From Dehalococcoidia bacterium (lineage in GTDB: Bacteria > Chloroflexota > Dehalococcoidia > Dehalococcoidales > E44-bin46), in assembly GCA_020343755.1 (NCBI GenBank), contig CP070810.1, positions 553,514 to 561,979 on the forward strand: a DNA stretch of 8,466 bases. Reading direction: 5' to 3'. The notes beneath the pieces are model-generated. The model made no database searches. It saw only the letters and a list, made by a program, of their open reading frames with translations, and had not been told where the DNA came from. How positions within the stretch are numbered: position 1 is the stretch's first letter; the number at the start of each line of letters is the position of its first letter. A program made the position numbers and the translations under genes. Shown here one piece after another: positions 1 to 6,771 of the stretch.

Positions 1-794
1 AGGGCATGGGCGGCGGCTCCGCCAGCGTGGGCAATACCAAACCCACCGAAGAGTGCCCCTTCAGCCATACGATTACGTGCTTCCTTATCTGAACCGTTTT
101 TGACCACCGCCCTGAGGCTACCGGCAATAAGTCGCATTGCCTCAACCTCCAGAGCATCGGTAAACGTGCTGGCATTGATGCTAGTATAGGACTCAATGGC
201 ATGGGTGAGGGCATCTATCCCAGCGGTTGCGGTGACCTTTTGAGGACACCCATAGGTTAGGGTAGGGTCAACTATAGCCAATCGGGCTAATATGTAAGGG
301 CTCTGTATTCCAAATTTACTCTGCTTCTCTGGGTCATCAAAAACGGCAGCTTTAGTCACCTCACTCCCTGTACCTGCTGTTGTCGGTACTGTGACAATAG
401 GAATGCCGGGTCTAGGAACCTTATTAACACCAACATAATCCTGGCCTTTCCCACCGTGGGCTAACAGGACTGAGAGTCCTTTGGCGGTATCCATGCTTGA
501 GCCCCCGCCAACGCCTACCACGAGGTCATAGCCTTGTTTACTAAGCTTCTCAGCTGCCTTATTTAGCCTGGGTAATGTGGGCTCCGGCTCAGCTTTAGAG
601 AAGACATCTACCGAGAGCTTAGCCCTGGACAGCTGTGCCTTAACTGGGTCTGCAAGTCCAGCCTGGTAAACCCCGGGGTCAGTAATAATCAGAGCGCGCT
701 TAACTGCTAGCTTACTAGCCTCATCCCCAAGGTTATCCATAGAACCCACACCAAAACAAACTTTCACCGGAAGCATAATCTCATAAATATCCAC
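1..794 (-). CDS. Iron-containing alcohol dehydrogenase, C-terminus cut by window edge
   Basis: Group III metal-dependent alcohol dehydrogenase, a cytosolic enzyme family that interconverts alcohols and aldehydes or ketones with NAD(P)H. I translated 264 codons by hand, reading without a stop to the window edge. Visible motifs are the nucleotide-binding GVGGGSSMDTAK (residues about 94-105), TTAGTGSEVTK (138-148) and GIDALTHAIE (192-201), in which D194 and H198 are the expected metal ligands. The segment ending AHAGGAAAHA holds H256 and H263; H263 may be a further ligand, while the last family ligand lies outside the window. Family members are about 380-400 residues, so roughly a third is missing. 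I chose the GTG at 794 because GGAGAAAGGGG lies a normal distance upstream; the next in-frame ATG (776) has no such site. It is divergent from the hydrogenase cluster. Its substrate cannot be told from sequence. Confidence 0.93.
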   Translation of the reverse strand, partial: MDIYEIMLPVKVCFGVGSMDNLGDEASKLAVKRALIITDPGVYQAGLADPVKAQLSRAKLSVDVFSKAEPEPTLPRLNKAAEKLSKQGYDLVVGVGGGSSMDTAKGLSVLLAHGGKGQDYVGVNKVPRPGIPIVTVPTTAGTGSEVTKAAVFDDPEKQSKFGIQSPYILARLAIVDPTLTYGCPQKVTATAGIDALTHAIESYTSINASTFTDALEVEAMRLIAGSLRAVVKNGSDKEARNRMAEGALFGGFGIAHAGGAAAHA

Positions 795-840
795 AGTAAT
801 AATCCCCTTTCTCCAACATAGCTTTAACAGATAACAAAAA

Positions 841-870
841 ATGGTATCACGCTCCCAAATTATATGTCAA
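841..870 (-). promoter_or_regulatory. Sigma-70-type promoter for the alcohol dehydrogenase
   Basis: On the minus strand there is a perfect TTGACA -35 box (870 to 865), an 18-base spacer, and a TACCAT -10 box (846 to 841; four of six consensus bases). Transcription would begin near 834 and leave about 40 untranslated bases before the GTG at 794. A TATAAT directly abutting the -35 box (864 to 859) has no suitable partner and is probably chance AT richness. Confidence 0.6.
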
Positions 871-961
871 AGCTGAACCTGAGGAGCGGAGCAAACTTGC
901 CCCTTTTCTATTATTTATGGTAATGTTAGTATGGTTATTCTACTGAGGAAACCTGCAGCTT

Positions 962-1060
962 GGACTCCCTAAGCGCCGCACTGTGGAGCGAAATCCAGGT
1001 CTTCTCGGATGAGACCGAGGGTAAGGCATCGGACAGTGCGGGAAGAAGATTGAGCGGAGT
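962..1060 (+). ncRNA. Candidate structured RNA element in the hydrogenase leader
   Basis: Nested complementary segments suggest a folded RNA. An outer 5-bp stem is possible between ACTCC (964-968) and GGAGT (1056-1060). A perfect 9-bp stem joins CCGCACTGT (976-984) to ACAGTGCGG (1033-1041). Inside lie GGA/TCC (985-987 with 994-996) around a GCGAAA loop, and GGTCT/AGACC (998-1002 with 1012-1016). An alternative stem, CTCGG/CCGAG (1004-1008 with 1015-1019), excludes the latter. Together this gives a multibranched fold ending about 100 bases before the small-subunit start. I could not match it to any riboswitch consensus I know, including cobalamin, Moco, TPP, SAM, FMN, NiCo and c-di-GMP. Covariation has not been tested, so the RNA is a hypothesis. 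Confidence 0.35.
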
Positions 1061-1066
1061 AAAAAA

Positions 1067-1141
1067 CCATCTTGCGTTGAGTGATGCGTTTTAGCATGGC
1101 AATGCTTGAGAAGAAAGATGGAAATGGTTATACAGCCATCT
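1067..1141 (+). promoter_or_regulatory. Possible switch: one segment pairing with two alternative partners
   Basis: CCATCTT (1067-1073) can pair over 7 bp with AAGATGG (1115-1121), enclosing a perfect hairpin AGCAT-GGCA-ATGCT (1093-1106). The same AGATGG (1116-1121) can pair instead over 6 bp with CCATCT (1136-1141), just before the ribosome binding site. The two pairings exclude each other, as in attenuators and riboswitch expression platforms. No U-tract follows either stem, so intrinsic termination is not indicated. The downstream stem would sit next to the Shine-Dalgarno region at 1146-1155 without covering it, so any effect might be on ribosome access. Confidence 0.35.
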
Positions 1142-1160
1142 AGGAAGGGAAGGGGTAAAG

Positions 1161-2141
1161 ATGGTTAAACCTAAGGTCGCTTTTTATTGGTGTGCTTCGT
1201 GCGGTGGGTGTGAGGAGGCAATCGTTGACCTTAATGAAGATTTATTGAAAGTGGCTGAGGCTGTGGATATTGTCTTATGGCCCGTTGCCATGGACTTTAA
1301 GAGAAAGGATATTGAAGCTCTAACCGATGGCGAGATAGCGGTGAGCTTTATAAATGGGGCAGTAAGGTTAGAAGAGCAGGAGGAGATGGTAAAGCTCTTG
1401 CGGGGAAAATCCGGTCTTGTAGTTGCTTTCGGCGCCTGTGCTCATTTGGGGGGAATACCTGGGCTGGCGAACTTCTGGACGAGGGACACCATTTTCCACA
1501 GAGCGTATAAGGAAGCTCCAAGTGTTGAAAATCCAGAGGGGATTACGCCACAGGAGAAGATAACCACTAATGGTGATGAGCTTACCCTACCAGAATTTTA
1601 TGATACGGTAATGACTTTAGACCAAGTTATCCCGGTAGATTATTACCTTCCCGGTTGCCCACCACCGCCAGACTTGATACTGAATGCAGTAAATGCCATT
1701 CTCCAGGGAGAGTTACCGGAGAGGGGAGCGGTGCTTGCTCCCGATAAAGCCTTATGTGATACCTGCCCAAGGCAAGAGACAAAGCCAGAGAAATTATCAA
1801 TAAAAGAGATAAAAAGACCTTGGGAAGTCAAAATTGACCCTGAGAAATGCTTCCTCGAGCAGGGAATAATTTGTCACGGTCCTGCCACTCGTTCGGGGTG
1901 TGGGGAAACATGCATTAGGGCGAATCAGCCATGCCGAGGGTGCTTTGGCCCGGTAGATGGAGTTGTAGACTATGGGGCAAAAGCCCTGTCAATGATTGCT
2001 TCTATATTAGGGCTCGAAGACGAAGAGAAGATGACTGATGAAGAGGTCGAAAGGCTAATCAGTGGGATTGTCGACCCAGCAGGGACATTTTACCGATTTA
2101 GTCTACCGGCTTCTCTGCTTAGAAGGAAGAGGATGAAATAG
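1161..2141 (+). CDS. mvhG: [NiFe] hydrogenase small subunit, MvhG type (group 3c)
   Basis: This is the electron-transfer subunit of a cytosolic F420-non-reducing type [NiFe] hydrogenase. It takes electrons from the Ni-Fe site of the large subunit and passes them along a chain of Fe-S clusters. The N-terminal half is the NADH-ubiquinone oxidoreductase 20 kDa-like fold: WCASCGGCEEA (residues 10-20), GACAHLGGIPG (91-101) and YLPGCPPPPD (162-171) supply the proximal [4Fe-4S] ligands C11, C14, C93 and C166. The C-terminal third has eight more cysteines (C199, C202, C230, C238, C247, C251, C258, C261), enough for two further clusters. No Tat signal is present, which agrees with a cytosolic enzyme. 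Length (326) is normal for MvhG. The start has a good ribosome binding site, AAGGGG, five bases upstream. It is followed after nine bases by the large-subunit gene, whose AGGAGG overlaps its stop codon. Confidence 0.93.
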   Translation: MVKPKVAFYWCASCGGCEEAIVDLNEDLLKVAEAVDIVLWPVAMDFKRKDIEALTDGEIAVSFINGAVRLEEQEEMVKLLRGKSGLVVAFGACAHLGGIPGLANFWTRDTIFHRAYKEAPSVENPEGITPQEKITTNGDELTLPEFYDTVMTLDQVIPVDYYLPGCPPPPDLILNAVNAILQGELPERGAVLAPDKALCDTCPRQETKPEKLSIKEIKRPWEVKIDPEKCFLEQGIICHGPATRSGCGETCIRANQPCRGCFGPVDGVVDYGAKALSMIASILGLEDEEKMTDEEVERLISGIVDPAGTFYRFSLPASLLRRKRMK

Positions 2142-2150
2142 GAGGGCAGA

Positions 2151-3611
2151 GTGAGGAAGATAACCATAGACCCGATAACCCGGCTTGAAGGACATGGAAA
2201 GATAGAGATATTCCTCAATGATGAGGGGAATTGCGACCGGGCTTACCTTCAGATCCCTGAGCTTCGGGGCTTTGAGAAATTCTCCGAGGGAAGACCTGCC
2301 GAGGAGATGCCGCGAATAACCACCATGATCTGTGGCGTGTGTCCTACTGCTCACCATATGGCGTCGACTAAGGCTCTTGATGACCTTTGGAAGGTCGAGC
2401 CAACATCGGCAGCGAAGAAGATAAGAGAGCTTATGTATAATGCCTTCCAGGCTGAAGACCATATATTACATTTCTTCTTCCTTGGCGGGCCTGACTTTGT
2501 TGTTGGCCCACAGGCACCCGCCGCGCAGAGGAATGTATTAGGGGTTATTGCCAAGGCCGGGCTGGAAGCTGGCAAAAAAGTTATAGAAGTAAGGAAAAGG
2601 CTGAGAGGAATTCTGAGGATAATCGGAGGCAAGCCTATTCAGCCTACCTGTGGCCTGCCTGGAGGGGTATCAAAACAAATCACTGAGGAGGAAAGGGAGA
2701 CGATTATAGAGGCGGCGGAATATGCGGTTGATTTCGCTAAATTTGCCTTGGGCCTTTTTAATGACATCGTGCTAAAAAATAAAGACTATGTTGACCTCAT
2801 CACCGGTGATGTCTACAAACATAGGACGTATTATATGGGGTTGGTGGATGAGAATAACAAGGTGAACTTTTACGACGGGCTTATAAGAGTGGTTGACCCC
2901 AATGGTAAAGAGTTTGCCAAGTTCAGGGTTCAGGAATATCTTGACCACATCAGGGAGCATGTTGAGCCCTGGACTTATGTCAGATTCTCCTATCTTAAGA
3001 ATGTAGGCTGGAAGGGGTTTGTCGACGGGGAAGAGAGCGGTGTCTTTAGAGTAGCGCCATTGGCTAGGCTGAATGCATCCGATGGGATGGCAACGCCACT
3101 AGCTCAGGAAGCCTATAAAAAGATGTATGAAGTATTAGGCGGGAAACCGGTTCATAGTACTTTAGCTTTCCACTGGGCGCGACTCATTGAGGCGCTTTAC
3201 GCCTCAGAAAGAGCGCTGGAGCTTGCCTGTGACCCTGAACTCACTTCTCCTGACATAGTAAATTTGCCTACTGAGACTCCGAAGGAGGGGGTAGGCGTAG
3301 TCGAAGCACCAAGAGGAACCCTAATTCATCACTATCAAACTGATGACAGGGGAATTCTAACTAAGGTCAACTTAATCGTTGCCACCCAGAATAACTCGGC
3401 TGCTATTAATATGTCGGTTGAGAAAGCAGCCAAATCGCTGATAAAGAGTGGAAAAGTCCCCGATGGGATTCTCAACATGATTGAGATGGCATTTAGAGCT
3501 TATGACCCCTGCCATGCTTGTGCCACCCATTCACTCCCGGGAGGAATGCCACTTGAGGTGAATGTATATAACTCCAAAGGGGACTTAGTAAAGAAGCTAA
3601 AGAGAGGATGA
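2151..3611 (+). CDS. mvhA: [NiFe] hydrogenase large (catalytic) subunit, MvhA type
   Basis: Carries the Ni-Fe centre that splits or forms H2. Cysteine ligands are in ICGVCPTAHH (C61, C64) and DPCHACATH (C454, C457). RGFE near residue 39, EAPRGTLIHHY (385-395, containing the conserved active-site Arg 388) and the overall length of 486 fit group 3c. It starts at GTG; AGGAGG at 2140-2145 lies five bases upstream, and no better start exists. Twenty-six residues follow the last conserved His 460. In many [NiFe] hydrogenases residues after this His are cut off during maturation, but whether that happens in this subgroup cannot be judged here, and no maturation protease or Hyp gene is in the window. 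One oddity is Met at residue 59, where an Arg usually precedes the ICGVC motif. It overlaps the next gene by four bases (ATGA), so translation is probably coupled. Confidence 0.94.
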   Translation: MRKITIDPITRLEGHGKIEIFLNDEGNCDRAYLQIPELRGFEKFSEGRPAEEMPRITTMICGVCPTAHHMASTKALDDLWKVEPTSAAKKIRELMYNAFQAEDHILHFFFLGGPDFVVGPQAPAAQRNVLGVIAKAGLEAGKKVIEVRKRLRGILRIIGGKPIQPTCGLPGGVSKQITEEERETIIEAAEYAVDFAKFALGLFNDIVLKNKDYVDLITGDVYKHRTYYMGLVDENNKVNFYDGLIRVVDPNGKEFAKFRVQEYLDHIREHVEPWTYVRFSYLKNVGWKGFVDGEESGVFRVAPLARLNASDGMATPLAQEAYKKMYEVLGGKPVHSTLAFHWARLIEALYASERALELACDPELTSPDIVNLPTETPKEGVGVVEAPRGTLIHHYQTDDRGILTKVNLIVATQNNSAAINMSVEKAAKSLIKSGKVPDGILNMIEMAFRAYDPCHACATHSLPGGMPLEVNVYNSKGDLVKKLKRG

Positions 3612-5467
3612 AGAAAGCCGGAGACGACACTGGTATTAAGAACATGAAACTGGAGGACGAGATGGAGAAGGCTGTTTCTGAGGAAAAACAAGCTCAGGTT
3701 GAGGAAGTAATTAATGAAGCCAGCGGAAAAGTATATTTGCCGCCCTGTCAGATAGCTTGTCCTCTTGATGAGGACATTCAACGCAGTCATGCTATGATTG
3801 CTTTACTACCTCTGGATGCTGAAGAGGCGGCAAGCCAGATAATCAAGATTGGTGACGAAATTTATGATAAGAATCCGTTGTTCCTACTGTGCAGCTATAT
3901 TTGTGGGCTCTGTGAGAAGCAGTGCAACTATAAAGACCAGGCTGGGGCGGTAAGGCGAAGGATGATAGTGAAACTTATTGCTGAGTATTACCTCCCGTAT
4001 TTGGAGACCAAGCCTCCGTTACCTGTGCCAACCAAAGAAAAAGTGGCTGTGATTGGAGGTGGACCGGGGGGCTTAATGTGCGCCTATGCGCTGAGTAAGA
4101 AAGGGTACCGGGTTACCATCCTGGAAAGAGACTTCGAGCTAGGCGGTGCTCTACGATATATCCCCCGGTATCGTCTTCCCAAGGATATAGTCCAATCCGC
4201 TATACAAAATCTACTCAGGATTGCCCATATTGACGTCAAGCTTGGGGCCAGGATGGGTGACGGTGGGGAAACACTAGATGACCTTAAGCGTGAAGGTTAT
4301 CGGGCAATATTCATAGCTACCGGCACTCCCTCTCCCAGACCTCTAACTATAGGAAGGGAACTTGTAGCCGGAGCTGACCTAGAGGGAGTCATGTTCGGAC
4401 TACATCTGCTTTTTGGCGTAAATCAGGGCAGGGTTTCTCCTCAGCTCTTTCAGGGTAAGCGAGTGATAGTCATAGGCGGTGGTAATGTAGCCTTTGATGT
4501 GGCAAGGACAGCTAGAAGGCTGGGGGGAGAGGTTACTCTTGTCTGTCTGGAAAATGAAGACAGGTATTCCAAAGGTGGCATCCCTGCCGATGTCGAAGAG
4601 GTAGAAGGCGCTACTGAAGAAGGAATAAAAATAACTTATTCCAGAGGTGTAGCCAAGATAATCGGTGAGGATGGGAAATTTAAGAAAATAGAATGTCCTC
4701 GGTGCACGTCGGTCTTTGAAGAAGATGGTGGGTTTAACCCTCAATTCGACCGGAGCGATGTGATATATCTTGAAGGTGATGCGCTGCTCATTACTACAGG
4801 GCAGAGGCCAGAGCGGGCATTCTTCCAACAGGAGGGCCTACTGAATGAACGGGGCAGACTGGACGTTGACCTGTTTACCCTTATGAGCAATCGCAAAGGA
4901 GGGGTCTTCATTGGCGGTGATGTCAGACAGGTAGGTTTTGCTGCTGAAGCAATGAGAGACGGGGTAACCGCCGCCGAGTCCATCGACCGTTACCTAAGGG
5001 GTGAGGACATGAAAGCAGGGAGGGAAAAGGAATACGAAAAGGCTTCCATCCCAGAGTATCTAGAGTATAAACCTCAACCAGCAATCAAATGGGCGCCAGT
5101 TGAAGAAAGGCTGAATTTTGAACCATTTGAGGAAGCATTCACTCTGGAAGAAGTAATAGAAGAGGCTAGACGGTGTCTCTGTTGCGGACCGTGTAAGAGC
5201 TGTAAAGGATGTATCGCCTTGGAGCTTCAACCTGAGATACCAGAGGTTGAGGTTAATGAAGATTTGTGTAGTGGATGCGGAATTTGTGTTGCCGTTTGCC
5301 CGTATGATGCCTCTAAACTGGAAAAAACCGAAAAGGGGCTAGTATCAGTCATAGATGACCTTAAGTGTAAGCGATGCGGGGTGTGTATTAGTGCCTGTCC
5401 TGCAGGCGCAAGAACCATTAAAGATAAACTGGCGGAAACTGTAGCCAACACCTGTGCAACGTTATAA
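3608..5467 (+). CDS. GltD/NfnB-like FAD, NAD(P) and multi-Fe-S oxidoreductase
   Basis: Soluble flavoprotein relating to the glutamate synthase beta-chain and NfnB families, here most likely the pyridine-nucleotide partner of the hydrogenase. Domains in order: a charged leader (1-40); an N-terminal Fe-S helical domain with CQIACP (C47, C51) and C95, C99, C102, C106; an FAD-binding Rossmann fold with VIGGGPGG (148-155); an NAD(P)-binding fold with VIGGGNVAFD (288-297); the FAD-closing motif VFIGGDV (433-439); a cysteine-rich stretch (C523, C525, C526, C529, C532, C535); and two ferredoxin motifs (C554, C557, C560, C564 and C587, C590, C593, C597). The second Rossmann strand ends LVCLEN without the Arg pair usual for NADP, hinting at NAD(H). 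Translation is coupled to mvhA by an ATGA overlap. It lacks the layout of HdrA, so I did not use that name. The acceptor is inferred, not shown. Glutamate synthase function is unlikely because no large GltA-type gene is adjacent. Confidence 0.85.
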   Translation: MKKAGDDTGIKNMKLEDEMEKAVSEEKQAQVEEVINEASGKVYLPPCQIACPLDEDIQRSHAMIALLPLDAEEAASQIIKIGDEIYDKNPLFLLCSYICGLCEKQCNYKDQAGAVRRRMIVKLIAEYYLPYLETKPPLPVPTKEKVAVIGGGPGGLMCAYALSKKGYRVTILERDFELGGALRYIPRYRLPKDIVQSAIQNLLRIAHIDVKLGARMGDGGETLDDLKREGYRAIFIATGTPSPRPLTIGRELVAGADLEGVMFGLHLLFGVNQGRVSPQLFQGKRVIVIGGGNVAFDVARTARRLGGEVTLVCLENEDRYSKGGIPADVEEVEGATEEGIKITYSRGVAKIIGEDGKFKKIECPRCTSVFEEDGGFNPQFDRSDVIYLEGDALLITTGQRPERAFFQQEGLLNERGRLDVDLFTLMSNRKGGVFIGGDVRQVGFAAEAMRDGVTAAESIDRYLRGEDMKAGREKEYEKASIPEYLEYKPQPAIKWAPVEERLNFEPFEEAFTLEEVIEEARRCLCCGPCKSCKGCIALELQPEIPEVEVNEDLCSGCGICVAVCPYDASKLEKTEKGLVSVIDDLKCKRCGVCISACPAGARTIKDKLAETVANTCATL

Positions 5468-5473
5468 ATATGG

Positions 5474-5483
5474 AAAGGAGGGG
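5474..5483 (+). promoter_or_regulatory. Ribosome binding site that points to an ACG start
   Basis: AAAGGAGGGG lies seven bases before the ACG at 5491. An in-frame TAA (5485-5487) sits between them, so the Nfu frame cannot begin further upstream. The ATG at 5470 is in the same frame but stops at that TAA after five codons. The site has ideal strength and spacing for initiation at ACG. Confidence 0.6.
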
Positions 5484-5490
5484 ATAAACT

Positions 5491-5709
5491 ACGAAAGAGA
5501 AGGTAGAAGCAGTTCTGATTCAAATAAGACCTGCCTTGCAGGCAGATGGGGGCGATGTCGAGCTGGTAGATGTGAGTGAAGGGGTGGTTAGGCTAAAGCT
5601 CAAAGGTGCCTGTAGCGGCTGCCCTATGGCAACTATGACCCTGCAGCAAGGGATTGAGCGGATCCTCAAACAGCAGATACCTGAGGTCAAAGAAGTGATT
5701 GCCGTCTAA
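5491..5709 (+). CDS. One-domain Nfu (NifU C-terminal-like) Fe-S carrier protein
   Basis: Small Fe-S scaffold or carrier that binds a [4Fe-4S] cluster between two monomers and hands it to target proteins. The 72-residue product has the family hallmarks: IRPALQADGGDVEL near residues 11-24, then GACSGCPMAT near 38-47 with the CxxC cluster ligands, ending at VIAV before TAA. This is the normal length for a stand-alone Nfu domain, and similarity runs right to the N-terminus, so the protein is intact. No ATG, GTG or TTG lies at the proper start; the codon there is ACG, preceded by a strong ribosome binding site and, six bases before it, an in-frame TAA. Either ACG is used for initiation or the ATG has been lost by mutation or sequencing error. 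It follows the flavoprotein by 23 bases and probably shares its transcript, serving its many clusters. Confidence 0.82.
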   Translation, partial: TKEKVEAVLIQIRPALQADGGDVELVDVSEGVVRLKLKGACSGCPMATMTLQQGIERILKQQIPEVKEVIAV

Positions 5710-5730
5710 CAATCTGTGGGGGAGAGGACG

Positions 5731-5955
5731 ATGCCTATATATGAGTATCTTTGCTCAAATTGTAAACTTAAGTTTGAGCTGATTAGAGCAATGAGCCAGT
5801 CGAGTGAGGGTGCCCCCTGCCCAAGGTGTGGAAGTAGTGCTCAGCGAGTGCTTTCATTATTCTCCCGAAGTTCTGAGGGGTCACCGGCTTCCGAGGGAAG
5901 GAGTGCGTGCAGCAGTTGCACTTCCTATACTTGTAGTTCTTGCTCTCTATTATGA
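5731..5955 (+). CDS. FmdB-family zinc ribbon protein
   Basis: A 74-residue protein opening with MPIYEYLCSNC, the signature of the FmdB zinc ribbon family. C8, C11, C30 and C33 would bind one zinc ion. The tail is rich in Ser and Cys and carries a second set, C60, C63, C68 and C71, as tails in this family often do. The family is widespread and mostly uncharacterised; the name comes from a proposed regulator of amidase genes, so a regulatory role here is unproven. I chose the ATG at 5731 over the in-frame GTG at 5716 because the family always starts at MPIYEY and GGGGGAGAGG lies just upstream. It sits 21 bases after the Nfu gene, in a run of Fe-S assembly genes, which makes a metal or thiol role conceivable. 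Confidence 0.85.
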   Translation: MPIYEYLCSNCKLKFELIRAMSQSSEGAPCPRCGSSAQRVLSLFSRSSEGSPASEGRSACSSCTSYTCSSCSLL

Positions 5956-5957
5956 TA

Positions 5958-6000
5958 AGGGGTTAAAAATGAGACCGAGAGAATGGTCTCTCGTGCCCCT
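5958..6000 (+). terminator. Nested inverted repeat after fmdB-like gene, weak terminator or RNA element
   Basis: An outer AGGGG/CCCCT pair (5958-5962 with 5996-6000) encloses a perfect 6-bp stem GAGACC/GGTCTC (5971-5976 with 5985-5990) with an 8-base loop. Only a short TTTT (6004-6007) follows, so termination would be partial at best. It may separate the hydrogenase-linked genes from the sufC-sufB pair, or act as an RNA processing or stability element. Confidence 0.35.
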
Positions 6001-6049
6001 GAGGTTTTCTGGTATCCTTTAAAGAAGATAAGCACTGAGCAGCGTAAAC

Positions 6050-6757
6050 ATGTTACAAATACAGAATCTGAAATTAATATTGAATGGTAACCCCATAATC
6101 GATGATTTGAGCCTAAATGTAGAAAAGGGGGAAATCATTGCTGTATTGGGAGTAAACGGGACAGGGAAAACAACCCTGGCTTATTTGATAATGGGAGTGA
6201 ATTACTTACCTGATGATGGGAAAATAATATTTGAAGGCGAGGATATTACCAAGTACTCAATCTCTCAAAGGGCAAAAATGGGGATGACCCTAGCGTGGCA
6301 AGAACCAGCCAGATTTGAGGGGCTGAGCATAAGAGAATACCTTGGGTTAGGAAATAAATTGAAAATAGAGGAGATCGAAGATTATCTTTGGGCAGTCGGA
6401 TTGCCACCTTCCCAATTCTTGAATCGGGCAGTGGACGCTAGTTTAAGCGGGGGGGAGAGAAAGAGGGTAGAGCTTGCCTCTGTTTTAGCCATGAAACCAA
6501 AGCTTGCCATTTTAGACGAGGTTGACTCTGGGATAGACGTGGTTTCATTACCTCATATCGTAAATGGTATCGTTAAAATGAAAAACCTTGGTTCCTCGGT
6601 TCTTTTAATCACTCATAATGAAGACACTGTAGACATAGCCGATAAAGTATCTGTGATGTGCGCTGGAAAGATATTTAAGACGGGGGCTCCCAAGGAAATG
6701 TGCCAGTGGTTTAGGCAGAATTGCCAAGTATGTGGCCACATCAATGTGCCAGACTAA
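6050..6757 (+). CDS. sufC: SufC-like ABC ATPase of Fe-S cluster assembly (SmsC type)
   Basis: Cytosolic ABC-type ATPase that drives cluster assembly on a SufB/D scaffold; there is no membrane segment. Motifs are Walker A GVNGTGKTT (34-42), the Q-loop in LAWQEP (Q84), signature LSGGE (132-136) followed by RKRVELA, Walker B LAILDE (152-157) continuing VDSGID as in SufC, and the switch His 189. At 235 residues it is close to the usual size. The C-terminus ends with cysteines C218, C225 and C228 (CQVCGH), which look able to bind metal and are not part of the ATPase core. The start is fixed by similarity from residue 1, but the upstream region has only a poor ribosome binding site. It lies 14 bases before the scaffold gene. 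With only one scaffold partner and no SufS, SufU or SufE here, it resembles the minimal SmsCB arrangement. Confidence 0.92.
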   Translation: MLQIQNLKLILNGNPIIDDLSLNVEKGEIIAVLGVNGTGKTTLAYLIMGVNYLPDDGKIIFEGEDITKYSISQRAKMGMTLAWQEPARFEGLSIREYLGLGNKLKIEEIEDYLWAVGLPPSQFLNRAVDASLSGGERKRVELASVLAMKPKLAILDEVDSGIDVVSLPHIVNGIVKMKNLGSSVLLITHNEDTVDIADKVSVMCAGKIFKTGAPKEMCQWFRQNCQVCGHINVPD

Positions 6758-6771
6758 AGGTGGTTTAAAAG

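Larger units (their letters stand above)
795..1160. other. Divergent intergenic region, alcohol dehydrogenase to hydrogenase
   Basis: This 366-base gap holds no convincing gene. Its left part carries the promoter and ribosome binding site of the minus-strand dehydrogenase. Its right part (962-1141) is dense in inverted repeats and is described separately as a candidate structured leader of the hydrogenase cluster. I see no strong plus-strand promoter: TTTATG (914-919) with TATTCT (936-941), or TTGCCC (897-902) with TAATGT (921-926), are only weak matches. The ribosome binding site of the small subunit, AAGGGG at 1150-1155, closes the region five bases before the ATG. Confidence 0.7.

Noticed and set aside
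1012..1040. Segment resembling a tRNA D-arm (CCGA, GGTAAGGC, TCGG, then GAC)
   Set aside because: No matching acceptor stem, no 5-bp anticodon stem with a 7-base loop, and no T-arm follow, and the same bases take part in the 9-bp stem. It is at most a remnant or chance likeness.
4400..4983. Minus-strand reading frames inside the flavoprotein and other large genes
   Set aside because: They lie opposite strongly conserved coding sequence, lack ribosome binding sites and known motifs, and are shadows of the real genes.
3608..5467. Naming this flavoprotein HdrA
   Set aside because: The order of an N-terminal Fe-S helical domain, an FAD fold, an NAD(P) fold and terminal ferredoxin motifs fits GltD/NfnB-like proteins, and HdrA-type cysteine patterns are not seen.
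5804..6022. 72-residue reading frame overlapping the FmdB-like gene
   Set aside because: It is out of frame with a clear zinc ribbon gene, has no ribosome binding site, and shows no recognisable motif.
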